A stretch of 64,000 nucleotides of DNA from Taxillus chinensis. Taxonomy: Eukaryota; Streptophyta; Magnoliopsida; Santalales; Loranthaceae. The DNA lies in the NCBI GenBank assembly GCA_023512835.1, contig CM042092.1:42798258-42862257 (forward strand), given 5' to 3'. This document shows positions 25,742 to 36,307 of this stretch, in pieces. Made by a program: the position numbers and the translations under genes. The notes beneath the pieces are model-generated. The model was not told the DNA's origin, ran no database searches, and saw only the letters and a list, made by a program, of their open reading frames with translations. Within the stretch, counting starts at the first letter, position 1. Every line of letters begins with the position of its first letter.

Positions 25742-28328
25742 TTACCCCTGGTTTGGCACACTGTAATAGTAGATGACATTGGCCACCATTCGTTGCACCT
25801 GAGCCACAAAGTCAACCAACGTCTCGCCGCACACTTCCCAAGTTTCCTTCCCTTGCAGAATAGCCATCATGTTGTAGCAAGCAAAGATCCCACAGCTGAA
25901 TTGGTCAGGCTGCTGAGTGATTTCCATTTTGTTGCAGTGAATAAGAGGTAGCTTGTCGGCCAATAAGCCTTCTTTGATCATCGCCGCTTTGATTCGTTTG
26001 ATGAACCCATGCACTAACTGTCTTCTCCGTCTGGCAAACCCTTCGCCTTGGCTTGGGCCATATAGCACGGCATGTCCTACATCCAGATTCAAATGGACCA
26101 ATACATAGTGGCGGTCAATGTGCACCGGAATCAGCACCTCATGCATACCATGCCAAGGGCGGTGCCCTTCATTCTCACCATTGATGCGTTGGTGCCACAC
26201 CTCTTCGGACAAGGGTTGATTGAATATCTCGCACAGCATGATGGAAGTGAACTAAGCTAAGGGGTAGTTATGAGGCTCAGCCTCCACTACATAGCGCATG
26301 GTCCTACAGAAGAGGTCTATCTCGTCACAGTAGAGATATTCATTCTCTGAGATCCTCTTTAGGCTAAAAGGGGTGAAGATATCATTATCCCGTATAAAGC
26401 GAGCCCTCTGAACCGTGGAATTGATGAACTCTTCAAATGCTGCTTGGCTCTCGTTAGATGATAAAGCTGGATTAATGATTAAATGGATAGGAGGGCCAAG
26501 AAGATCTTCAGGTTCAACAAGCATGTATGCACCCCAAGAGACAGGAAGTATAGCAGGCACAAGAGCCTGAGAATATGCAGGATCAGTAAAAGGCTGGAAG
26601 GGTGAATACCCTTCTACTGGCTTTGTCTCCTCTTGAGGCTGGAAGGGTGAATACCCTATTGCTGGCTCTGCCTCCTCTGGGTGATAGTAGGATGACCGAG
26701 CTGAAGGTTCTGGTTGAGGTGGATCTGCCTGGGCTGGATAAGAATCTTCAGGGGATGGAGAGGGTTCTTCATCAGATATCTCTACTATAAGAGAACGTTT
26801 TAATGCTTTCCTCTTGCTCAAGGCCTTCCAGATTTTGCCTAGGAGGCCTTTGACTTCTTTATTGTCCTTCCTCAGGGCTTCCACCTCGCGCTGGGTTCTG
26901 GCATTTGCCTCCCTGAGCTCCTGTGTTTCTTGCCTCCAAGCTTCGGTAGATGCAGCAGGAGGAGCTTCTGGGGCTTCCCATGCTCTAGGAGATGCATGAG
27001 CAGCTACGTCTAGGGCCTCCCATGCTCTGGTTCTAGGTTGTGAAGTAGCTTGTTGGTCTCCAGAGATGAGGGCCATTAATTCTTCAAATTGGGCACTAGT
27101 GATGTGCCCATTAGTGACGGCCCAATTGATGACCTCCACTTCGCTCACCACCTGCCCACTAATGCCTTGAAAGAAATTGAAAATATCTTTTTTTGTGTAC
27201 ATTGAATTGCATGTACATGGCAGTGAGTCTGTATAGAGTCTGCTTCCTTTGATCCATATGAGGAGAGGTTTCCCTTGCAAAGTCAGTGGATCGCTCCACA
27301 TGAACACCATGCCTTGCGGGCTGTGATGGAGGAGGAACATTGGTTGCCCAATGACCTCTAGTACTGATCCCCAAACCCCCTTCAGTATGCAATACTCTTA
27401 ACACCCAGTGAGAAGGAAAAGTGATGCTATCCATGGAGGAAAAATGCAAAGCAGGCATGCTTTGAAATATCAAACACAAAAATCTGCCATTTATCTGCTT
27501 TGATGAGTTTTTCTTCCACCATTTAAAAATGGTAGTGGCCCAATCCACATTTAGCATATGATCAATGCTATACATCAACTCCAGGTGTGGCTTAGGCACA
27601 CTATCTATCCCACTGGTTTGAATCAATAAGCATCTTCCTACCAGGTAAGATAGGCATCTAAATCTTCCAACAAAACCATTCTTGGTATACTGCCTTCTAC
27701 TTTGAAATTTTCTAGCATAGTTGCATGTAGTACCAAATTCTCCTAGGCTTAGCTGAGGAAGGCTATCACTGGGTGCAGGGAGGTTAAAGCAATGTCTAAT
27801 AATTTCAAGGGTAATTCTGACATAAACCCCCTGCACGACCCCTATTAGTTCATCCTCACTCACAGAGACAGATGCATAAAATTCTTGTAGGGCATAATAG
27901 GAAATAGCTGGCTGGGCAGATACTAACCTTTGTTCCCAGGCAACGGCACCAATTTGACAGACAGATTTCCTCCAACACTTGGTGTATGTTCCTGTAAAAC
28001 AACAAGAACACACCCAGCAGCTCCGAATAATGCAAAATAAACAAATAAAGAACACAAAATAACAGAAAATAAAAGACAAAATAAAACACCAAGATCAGAA
28101 TTCAAACAATTTCACTCAATGTTGATTTTAAAAACTAGTTAACCGTTGAATCCCCGACAACGGCGCCAATTTGACAGACAGATTTTTAACCTCTCTAGCC
28201 CAGCCCAGCTCTGAAGCCTCCAAAGTCTGCATATCAAGAGCATGCCCCAAGAGTATCTCCTCCTCAGGTTGGCTATCAGCACTAGTTGAGTGCACCTCCT
28301 CCTGGCCAGTCCTCCTTGTGCGCACCAT
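25742..28328 (-). pseudogene. ORF-X of element B: plant-transposon domain, coiled coil, Ulp1-like peptidase
   Basis: Starts MVRTRRTGQEEVHS (ATG 28328), ends VPNQG stop (25742). The N-terminal domain is interrupted by a 260-bp leader/PBS insertion (about 27935-28195). Its remainder (GVYVRITLEIIRHCFN, RRQYTKNGFVGRFRC) is followed by a one-base insertion near 27187, a coiled coil, a Pro/Ser linker with a 45-bp tandem duplication (26591-26680), a CAG to TAG stop at about 26252, and a C48-like peptidase. The peptidase has the His (RHYVLV, 26108-26110) and the Gln/Cys (DQFSCG, Cys at 25892-25894), but the expected Asp is Gly (LYGPSQG, 26057-26059). Without the insertion it would be roughly 770 codons. 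C48 enzymes process or remove SUMO; a role for this one in the element is unknown. Confidence 0.83.
27935..28195 (-). other. Leader/PBS fragment inserted in ORF-X of B
   Basis: About 260 bp that belong between the 5' LTR and gag lie inside the N-terminal domain of ORF-X. On the plus strand: an LTR-end plus PBS-like piece (27947-27968), leader sequence matching 34612-34788 (27969-28150), a second PBS (28151-28168) and the last 24 or so bases of an LTR (28172-28195). ORF-X copies 1 and 2 lack it. The right junction falls in ACCTCTCTA, shared by the LTR end and ORF-X. This looks like template switching during reverse transcription. Confidence 0.85.
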
Positions 28329-29182
28329 CTTTGGAATGAGAATAAAGAGCAAAGAGCAGAAAACTGAAGAGCAAGAGAGCAAAAGAGCAGAGTTTCTCTA
28401 ATACTCAGATCTGAAGTGATTTTGGTGTGGAAGCCTTTTAAGATGGCCTCTCTTTATATAGCTTGCAGAAGGAAAGATGCTCCAATTGACGTGATACACG
28501 TGCCCCTAACTTTTCAGAGTGTTCTGACCAAAATAGCCCTTGCACGTGAATTGGTTGAATTGGCGTGCAGGTCAGAATCGTCCCAAACTTTGGTGGTGGG
28601 TCCTCCGTGAGCTGGCAAGCAATAGTCCCTTCTGCACGTGAATTGTTTGAAGCTTCTAGGAGGGCTAAAATTGGTATTTTGCATTTTTGAGGCACCATAT
28701 GACAACTAGCAATTCGCGTGCAAGAGTAAATGTGATTCACATGGTCTTCATCTACCATTCCAGAAAGTTATAGCTCAAAAGGAGGTGCACGTTAATTGGC
28801 CAATTCACATGCAAATTCACGTTCAGGCCGAAACTGGCCCAAATTTCTCCACTTTGTTGCTTGTGCATTATGGACCATCTTTGAGTCTTGCACGTGAATT
28901 GTTTGAGCCCATCTTCAAGCACTTTTGGGCTTCACTTGCTCCTTGCTCCTTGACTTTGACTTTAAAAACAATTCCACAAGGTCAGGACCCAATAATTTGC
29001 TCATCCTGCAAATGGTTAGTTAAGAAAGAAGCAAAGTCTCATGCACAATGGTTAGCTTGCAAACAATGTAGTGAATAAAATAAATAAAAGAAAATAACAT
29101 AAAATGAAATATAGCAATAAACATTGGGTTGCCTCCCAACCAGCGCTTTATTTAAAGTCTGTAGCTAGACTTTCAGTTATGA
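28329..29182 (-). promoter_or_regulatory. LTR-like spacer and putative internal promoter before ORF-X of B
   Basis: Non-coding. The minus strand has TATATAAA at 28453-28460, about 125 bp before the ORF-X ATG, the same distance as in copy 1. GCACGTGAATT-type motifs occur near 28541, 28635, 28786 and 28889, with CGCGTGCAAG near 28722. The composition and phrases resemble LTR U3. A promoter for a separate ORF-X transcript is a reasonable inference but is not demonstrated. Confidence 0.5.
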
Positions 29183-30892
29183 TCATGCAATGGTGAAAGA
29201 GAGGGAATCAACTATCTCCCTCTGAGTTGAATCAAAGTATGGTTTCAGTCTGTTGCCATTCACCCAAAATTTCTTGCCATCTACAGCTTGGAGCTCAAAG
29301 CTCCCATATGGCTTCTTATCAACTATCACAAAAGGTCCCATCCACTTGGACCTTAATTTTCTAGGAAATAACCTCAACCTTGTGTTAAATAGAAGAACTT
29401 TCTGTCCTAAGGTTAAAGGTTCATTGTTGAGTTGCCTATCATGCCATTTCTTAGTTCTTTCTTTGTAAAATTTAGCACTATCATAGGCATCCAGCCTAAG
29501 CTCATCTAACTCAATTAATTGAGTCATCCTAAGCTCCTTGGTCTCTTGTGGGTTAAAATTTAACTTCTTCAAGGCCCAATGAGCCTTGTGTTCTAGTTCC
29601 ACAGGCAAGTGACATGCCTTACCATATAGAATACGGTAAGGTGATATCCCAATGGGAGTTTTGTAAGCTGTCCTATATGCCCATAAGGCTTCATCAAGCC
29701 TTTGAGACCAATCTTTCCTATTCGCTCCAACAGTTTTCTCTAAAATGGCCTTAATCTCTCTGTTGGACACTTCTGCTTGTCATTAGCTTGTGGGTGGTAA
29801 GCTAAAGACTTCTTATGAGTGACACCATACTTGTTCAATAATTTGTCAAACAATTTGTTGCAGAAATGACTACCCTCATCACTGATTATAGCCCTTGGTG
29901 TCCCAAAACGGCTAAAGATGTTCCTAGTAAGGAAGTGAGTCACAACCCTAGCATCATTCACTCGAGTAGGAATAGCTTCTACCCACTTAGACACATAATC
30001 CACAGGAAGCAAAATGTATGAATACCCATCAGAATTGGGGAATGGCCCCATGAAGTCAATGCCCCAAATGTCAAAAATTTCAACTGGAAGGATTCCGGTT
30101 AAGGGCATCTCATTTTTCCTAGACAGACCACCTACCCTTTGACATCTATCACACTTTTTGATGTAGACATAGGTGTCTTTCACCATGTGAGGCCAATAAA
30201 AGCCACACTGCATGATTTTAGCCACAGTTCTTTGCACCCCAAAGTGGCCCCCATAATGTGATGCATGACAATGATGTATTATGTCATCTACTTCCTCCTC
30301 AAGGACACACTTTCTAATGATTTGGTCTGGACACCTCCTATAAAGAATTGAGTCTTCCCAAATGTATTTCTTAGCATCAACTAACAATTTCTTTCTCTGG
30401 TGGTAGTCTAACTGCTTGGGTATGAACCCAGTGGCTAAATAATTTGCTATGTCAGCAAACCAAGGAAGATGATGCACCTCAAACAACTTCTCATCAGGAA
30501 AGTCATCTACAATGGGTAGAGACTTAGGTGCATTCTCTACACGGGAGAGGTGATCAGCCATAGAATTTAGGGCTCCCTTTGTGTCTCTAATTTCGAGGTC
30601 AAATTCCTGTAAGAGGAGAACCCATCTAATTAAGCATGGCTTAACTTCTTTTTTAGCAAACAAATATTTCAATGCAGCATGATCAGTATAAACAATTACT
30701 TTAGACCCCAAAAGGTAGGGTCTAAACTTGTTGCAGCCATAAACCCCGGCTAGCAACTCTTTCTCAGTGGTGGTATAGTTCTGTTGAGCATCAACTAAGG
30801 TCTTACTAGCATAGTAAATGACCCTAAACACCTTTTCTCACCTTTGCCCTAAGACTACCCCCACAGCATAATCACTAGCATCACACATTAGC
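29183..30892 (-). pseudogene. Element B RNase H and integrase
   Basis: Continues from RT. The RNase H part shows [15 protein letters not shown] and [11 protein letters not shown]. The integrase has an HHCC zinc domain ([12 protein letters not shown] to CDRCQR, about 30170-30290), D of GIDFMGPF, D of IISDEGSHF, and the C-terminal region with SPYRILYGK and LKPYFDST. It is broken by a TGA near 30838 and by a one-base loss in CTTGTCATTAGC (about 29778), which shifts the frame just before the catalytic Glu (in the SNREIK stretch). The stop of pol is at 29183. The L copy, without the one-base loss, shows that this is a B-specific lesion. Confidence 0.9.
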
Positions 30893-32158
30893 TCAAAAGG
30901 TGAGCCCAGGTCGGGTGTGACTATAACAGGCGGTGACTAACTTACCCTTGAGGATGTTGAAAGCTTCTAAGCAATCTGCATTAAACTCAAAGCTTGTGTC
31001 TTTTTCTAACAACCTACTCATGGGTTTTGCAATTTTTGAGAAGTCCTTAATGAATCTCCTATAAAAGCCAGCATGGCCAAGGAAGCTACTCACTCCTTTT
31101 TCATTGGTTGGAGGTGGCAGAGTCTCAATAGTGGAGATTTTTGCCTTGTCTACTTCCAAACCATGTGCAGACACCTTGTGCCCTAGAACTATCCCCTCAG
31201 TTACCATGAAATGGCATTTCTCCCAATTTAGGACTAGTTCCTTCTCCTCACATCTCTATAAGACCACATCTAGATTTTTCAAGCACTGTTGGTAGGAGGA
31301 ACCAAACACCGAGAAGTCATCCATGAAGACCTCCATGATCTCCTCAACCAAACCCTGAAAAATAGCCATCATACACCTTTGAAAGGTGGCAGGGGCATTA
31401 CAAAGCCCAAATGGCATTCTCCTAAATGCAAAAGTGCCAAAAGGGCACGTGAAGGTGGTCTTTTCTTGGTCCTCAGGCTTAACCATGATCTGATTATACC
31501 CGGAATAGCGATCTAAAAAGCAGTAGTGACTATAGCCAGCTAACCTATCCAACATTTGGTCAATGAAAGGAAGAGGAAAATGATCCTTCCTAGTAGCCTT
31601 GTTCAGCTTTCCATAGTCAACACACACTCTCCACCTCGTCACAGTGCGAGATGGGATCAATTCATTTTTCTCATTTTTAATCACAGTCATGCCCCCTTTC
31701 TTGGGCACAACATGCAATGGACTCACCCACTCACTATCCGAAATAGCATAAATTATACCTGCATTTTTCCATTTTAAAATTTCTTTTCTAACAACTTCTT
31801 TCATGGCAGGGTTTAATCTTCTTTGTCTTTCAGCAGTGGGTTTAAAATCATCATTTATCAAAATTTTATGCATGCAAATCCTTGGACTAATACCCCTAAT
31901 GTCTTCAATGTTCCATCCTAGGGCCTTTTTGTGTTTCCTAAGGACTTCTAGCAATTGAGTACACTCCACATCATTCAAATTAGAAGCAACAATGACAGGG
32001 AATTGATTTGTAGAGTCTAGAAATTCATACCTTAGGTGTCCAAGCAGCTCCTTCAGTTCTGGAGCTGGAGGCACGTCATCTTCTTTCTCCTCCTTAGCTT
32101 TCTCCAAAGAGTTTGTAGTTTGCTCATCTTCCTCAGCTGTCAAGTACATCTCTTCATC
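30893..32158 (-). pseudogene. Element B reverse transcriptase
   Basis: Ty3-type RT. It contains VCVDYGKLNKATRKDHFPLP, LDRYSGYNQI, and the catalytic EVFMDDFSVFG at about 31310-31330. The frame starts after a TAA at 32159-32161, is stopped by TAG in the DVVL(stop)RCEE stretch at about 31256, and is shifted by small deletions near 30928 (2 bases) and 30900 (1 base) that together restore the frame. FMDD in place of YMDD or YVDD is usual for the Athila/Tat branch. Comparison with A (37128-39068), which reads through the first two positions, marks each of these as a B-specific change. Confidence 0.9.
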
Positions 32159-34591
32159 TTATTGAGCTTCTATAAGCTGAAGGGCTCCATTATTGGTGGT
32201 GGTAATTTCTTCTGCCAAGTAGTCTTCCACCAATTCCTCAAGGTCTTCAACCCAAAGGCAGTCCTCCTCCTCTTGACCTTGCAAAGCCTTCCCCATGTGG
32301 AAGACTAAGGTCTCCTCATTAATTCTCAGAGTTAGCTGCCCTTGAGCAACATCAATCAATGCACAACCCGTTCTGAGAAACGGTCTTCCAAGGAGTAGCT
32401 GAACTCCTCTATCTTCTTCCATCTCCAAAACTACAAAGTCCACTGGAAATATGAAGGAACCCACTTTGACTAACACGTCTTCAATTATCCCTTCAGGCCT
32501 TCCAGTAGACCGGTCAGCAAACTGCAATGATATGGAAGTGGGCTTCATGCCCTTAAGCCCAAGCTGCTTGTACAAAGCGAAGGAGATCAAATTGATGCTG
32601 GCCCCTAAATCACATAGGGCCTGCTGCTGCGGTGCATTGCCAATCACACAAGGGAGATTAAAACTGCCCGGATCTTTATGCTTAATGGGCAAACTTTGTT
32701 GAACATCACTGCTCACCTCGTTAGTGACTGCCATCGTCTTATGATCCCCATATTTCCTCTTCTTCGTCACAAAATCTTTGATGTATTTTCTGTACCTAGG
32801 CATCTGCTCCAAGATTTCCACAAATGGAATGTTAATTTCAAGTTTCTTGAATAAACTCAGGAAGCGCTCATACTCTTCATCAACCCTCTGGTTCCTCAGC
32901 CTCTGAGGAAATGGCATAGTAGGCCTGAGCTCTTGCCTCTGTTCTTCAGCTATTCTGTCTTGACTCAGCTGCTGGTCCTTCTTTTCTTGCACTCTTTCTT
33001 CAGCTTTATCTGATTTTCCTTGGTCATCAGCATCCAATGGTCTGCTCTGTTCTTCTGGATTTGCCTTCTTCTTAGGCTCTTCAGCTTCTTTCAGTGCCTT
33101 CCCGCTTCTTAGAGTAATAGCCTTGCAGCTCTCCTTGGGGTTCACCTCAGTATCACTTGGAAAAGATTTAGCTGAGACTCCTTGATTTACATTCTGGGCC
33201 AAACTCACAAGCAGCTTTTCTATATTCTTCATTGAAGATTCTATGGTGACTACCCTTTCCTCCAAATTATCCTCTCTTTTGGTTGGCTCATCCACATTCT
33301 GATATGCCCGTCCTCTTTGCTGTTGAGGTTGAGGCTGTTTCTGCTCGAATCTTGGAGGTGGGTGTAAATAATTATCCGTAGCATACGGATTCTGCTTCAT
33401 CCCTGGGGGCACATATTTGTACTGAAATGAGGTATCTCCCCCTTGGTTCTGATTTCTCTGAAATGGCTGAGACTGCTGCTGGTTCTGGTTGTACCCTTGT
33501 TGTTGTTGTTGAGGATAAAATTGCTGCTTCTGATACAAGCCTTTTCCTCCAACATAATTTGCTTCTTCAGCTCCACTCCAGCCCTGCTCAGCTACTGGTA
33601 AAGCTTGTTGTGATCTTTCAACTTTAAGAGCCAATACTTCCATGCCTTTCACTAAAGCTTGAATCTGTGCTTGCATATCATTGGAAGAATTATCAACTGA
33701 AGCTATCTTCTCCCTTGGCTTTGAAGTACGCACATTAAACCATTGCCAATCAGCTAATGACAGCCTCTCCAAGAGCTCTGCAACTGCGTCAGGCTCTAGA
33801 TTCATCAAGCATCCTCCAGCAGCTGCATTCACCTTGTCTTGTGAGTGGGACTGAAGACCTGTGTAGAAAGATTCAATTTGAATCCACTGGGGTCTTCCAT
33901 GATCAGGGCATGTTCTCACTAAGTCTTTGAAACGCTCCCAAGCTTCATGAAGAGTCTCCATCTCATCTTGCCTGAATCTACTAATCTCTCCTCTGAGCTG
34001 AATCACCTTGGAAGAAGGGAAGTACTTTGACATGAACTTGGTCTGCATCTTCTCCCAAGTGTTGATTGAACCTGCTGGCAGACTGTTGAACCATCCAAGA
34101 GCTCTATCCCTTAAAGAGAAAGGGAAAAGCCTTAGCTTTATTGCCTCCTCTGATACATTATTGATCTTTATGGTGTCGCACATCTGGTAGAACCTCATCA
34201 AATGCTGGTGTGGATCATCCACGGCTGTTCCTCCAAACGCGTTGTTGCTCACCATGTTGATCAACGCCGGCTTCAGCTCGAAGCTATTTGCTTGGACTCT
34301 TGTCTGCCGAATCCCAGAATAGTGGTCTGACATCATCGGTCTCGCATAGTCTAAGAACGTTCTGGGCATAAACCTATTACCCTCTTCTTCTGGATACTGG
34401 CCATTGTAATTGGCCCCTCCTTGCGGTGCACCACCATCAGGCCTTAAATCTGCTATCAATTCACCTACTGAATGCTCTAAGCCTTGCAGTGCTTCTTCAG
34501 CCTCACGTGCTACTTCCCTAGCTGCTCTACGCCGAGCTTTGAACATTCTTTCAGGTTCCCGATTAAATGGTATAAACTCCTGTCTTGGCAT
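32159..34591 (-). CDS. Element B gag and aspartic protease, open up to a stop before RT
   Basis: Continuous frame of about 810 codons from ATG at 34591 (MPRQEF) to TAA at 32159-32161. The upstream in-frame TTG is preceded by TAG, so ATG is the sensible start. A gag domain (RLFPFSLRDRALGWFNSLP, KFMSKYFPSSKVIQLR) lies at about residues 155-260. A Gln/Pro-rich segment follows, then a charged linker. The protease motif CDLGASINLIS is at about residue 660, with LLLGRPFLRTG after it. No CCHC zinc knuckle is visible. Element A has CAA where B has the TAA, so gag-pol was probably one frame in the ancestor and B acquired a nonsense change at the PR-RT border. Confidence 0.92.
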   Translation of the reverse strand: MPRQEFIPFNREPERMFKARRRAAREVAREAEEALQGLEHSVGELIADLRPDGGAPQGGANYNGQYPEEEGNRFMPRTFLDYARPMMSDHYSGIRQTRVQANSFELKPALINMVSNNAFGGTAVDDPHQHLMRFYQMCDTIKINNVSEEAIKLRLFPFSLRDRALGWFNSLPAGSINTWEKMQTKFMSKYFPSSKVIQLRGEISRFRQDEMETLHEAWERFKDLVRTCPDHGRPQWIQIESFYTGLQSHSQDKVNAAAGGCLMNLEPDAVAELLERLSLADWQWFNVRTSKPREKIASVDNSSNDMQAQIQALVKGMEVLALKVERSQQALPVAEQGWSGAEEANYVGGKGLYQKQQFYPQQQQQGYNQNQQQSQPFQRNQNQGGDTSFQYKYVPPGMKQNPYATDNYLHPPPRFEQKQPQPQQQRGRAYQNVDEPTKREDNLEERVVTIESSMKNIEKLLVSLAQNVNQGVSAKSFPSDTEVNPKESCKAITLRSGKALKEAEEPKKKANPEEQSRPLDADDQGKSDKAEERVQEKKDQQLSQDRIAEEQRQELRPTMPFPQRLRNQRVDEEYERFLSLFKKLEINIPFVEILEQMPRYRKYIKDFVTKKRKYGDHKTMAVTNEVSSDVQQSLPIKHKDPGSFNLPCVIGNAPQQQALCDLGASINLISFALYKQLGLKGMKPTSISLQFADRSTGRPEGIIEDVLVKVGSFIFPVDFVVLEMEEDRGVQLLLGRPFLRTGCALIDVAQGQLTLRINEETLVFHMGKALQGQEEEDCLWVEDLEELVEDYLAEEITTTNNGALQLIEAQ

Positions 34592-34788
34592 GCACAACTA
34601 GGAATTCCTCCAACACTTAGTGTATGTTCCTGTAAAACAACAAGAACACACCCAGCAGCTCCGAACAATGCAAAATAAACAAATAAAGAACACAAAATAA
34701 CAGAAAATAAAAGACAAAATAAAACACCAAGATCAGAATTCAAACAATTTCACTCCATGTTGATTTTAAAAACTAGTTAACCGTTGAA
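34592..34788 (-). other. 5' leader of element B
   Basis: About 200 bp between the primer-binding site and gag. On the minus strand it contains a pyrimidine-rich stretch followed by TTTTACAG and then GAACATACAC, a sequence shape resembling a splice acceptor. A short hydrophobic reading frame crosses it, but it is not preserved in element A. This is the stretch copied into ORF-X at 27969-28150. Confidence 0.6.
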
Positions 34789-34806
34789 TCCCCGGCAACG
34801 GCGCCA
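34789..34806 (-). promoter_or_regulatory. Primer-binding site of element B (tRNA-Asp type)
   Basis: On the minus strand TGGCGCCGTTGCCGGGGA starts three bases after the LTR end. It is the usual plant primer site complementary to the 3' end of tRNA-Asp, typical of Athila and related Ty3 elements. Confidence 0.93.
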
Positions 34807-34809
34807 ATT

Positions 34810-36307
34810 TGACAGACAAATTTTTAACCTCTCTAAAAGAGCTAGCTAATGTCGTTAAATCTCTCTTCAAGATAATAAATTCCCTAAGTTTGCACTAAAA
34901 GAATAGCAGCAAGCAAGGAGTCGAACCCACAGGGATTAGCCTAGTTCTCTAGTTCTCAAATCAAAACACCCAATTACTCTTGTTCAATAAAATGTCTTGG
35001 CAAAAACGAATTCTTTTTATAACTAAAGATCTAATTTTTATGTGGTTTTCTGAATAAACAAAGAAAGCAAACTGATTTTAGGATTAAGATTCAAGGATTA
35101 AAAGCATCTAGGGTCACAATTTCACCTCCCTATGTTATCTCTACTGGTTCATGGTATTAGGGTTGTCTGATTGAAAACATGCTAAACATAAGCCAAGGAC
35201 AACAAATGGTCATTAAGGTCCTTTTAAGAGTTGTATGCCAGAATGGTCATCTAAACACACAAACATGCAAAGCCAATAAATCATACTTGAAAAAGGATAA
35301 TGATCACACCAATTACAAATAAGTTATGAATCTCAATCCGCCCCAGACTAGGGCTAAGAATACCAAGGTGTACATCCAAAGATAGAATTAAGAACAGATT
35401 CATAAAACATGCAAAACTCAATCATCCAAACCCAATATTCATAAACACAAAAAAAGCAACAAGGGGGCTACATTGCTCCCCTAGATTAAAAGAACTACTC
35501 ACGCATGATTACAAGCAAACACAAAGCAGAAAAGCTAAACATCTTCTTCTAATCCACGCGCGCAACAAGGCTCCAAAATCCGTGACGGCTGCTGCGACGG
35601 CTGCTCTCCTTGGTTAAGGAGGAACCTCCAAGTCGTGAAGCCTCTCTCTCTCTCTAAAAACGTGTAGGGGGGTCTAGGATACATAGCAGGGGGCGTGGAG
35701 CTCTTATTTATAGAGTTTGGATGGGCTTTGAGGTGTGTACCCTAGCCCATCTATCAAAACGGCGTAGTTTTGATAAGTAATACTCGAAACTTTAAAATCT
35801 CTATCTTCCATCCACAATTTGGACATGGGCCTTCAGTAACAAATGATCAGCATGGAAAAACGATAGGATCGGTCCAAAAATGTCTCTGCACGTCAATTTG
35901 CACGTGATATGGTGAATTCACGTGCAGCTTCAAATCAGCTCAAACTTCTCCCCAAGCTTCCTTGCATCCTGTAGAGGCCTGAGAGGCAAAAATAGGCTTG
36001 CACGTGAAATGGGTGAATTCACATGCAGCTCCAAATCAGCTCCAAATGCTCTGAAATTTTTGTGGTAGGTAGAGGACATCATTCTAAGCAACTTTTGTTC
36101 TTGCACGCCAATTGTTTGAGGCCATCTACTATGTCAAAAGTGAGCTCCAAAATCTGCCAAAACAGCTTAAAAGCGCATGTATTTGCAAATAGCATCTTCC
36201 TAGGGGTTAGAGCAAATATATATGATATATGAAGCAATAAGGCTCTAATCATGCTCTTAAACATCCTAAATAAACACTAGAAGAACGGCATAAAATGCAC
36301 GTTATCA
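34810..36307 (-). repeat. 5' LTR of element B
   Basis: 1498 bp, same ends as 21221-22715. The minus strand carries TATAAATA (35705-35712 region) with G-box motifs upstream of it, so transcription of gag-pol would run leftwards from here. Differences from the 3' LTR are scattered substitutions and single-base indels. Confidence 0.95.

Larger units (their letters stand above)
21221..36307 (-). mobile_element. Athila-like LTR retrotransposon B (nearly full length, defective)
   Basis: Minus-strand element with 3' LTR 21221-22715, 5' LTR 34810-36307, a tRNA-Asp-type primer-binding site, gag, PR, RT, RNase H, INT and a downstream ORF-X. It is flanked by TCCAT duplications and sits inside element A's integrase. 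A count by eye finds about 30 differences between the two LTRs (roughly 2 percent). The primer site, the FMDD reverse transcriptase box, the missing zinc knuckle and the long 3' region all point to the Athila lineage of Ty3 elements. It cannot be autonomous: pol has several stops and two or more frameshifts, and ORF-X is interrupted. Confidence 0.93.

Noticed and set aside
32451..34601. Plus-strand ORFs across B's gag-pol (for example 32451-32702, 33427-33627, 34410-34601)
   Set aside because: Antisense shadows of the minus-strand gag and protease frame.
34592..34743. Hydrophobic short ORF in the leader of B (and at 27923-28105)
   Set aside because: Lies in non-coding leader, overlaps a splice-acceptor-like tract, is not preserved in element A, and appears twice only because the leader was copied into ORF-X.
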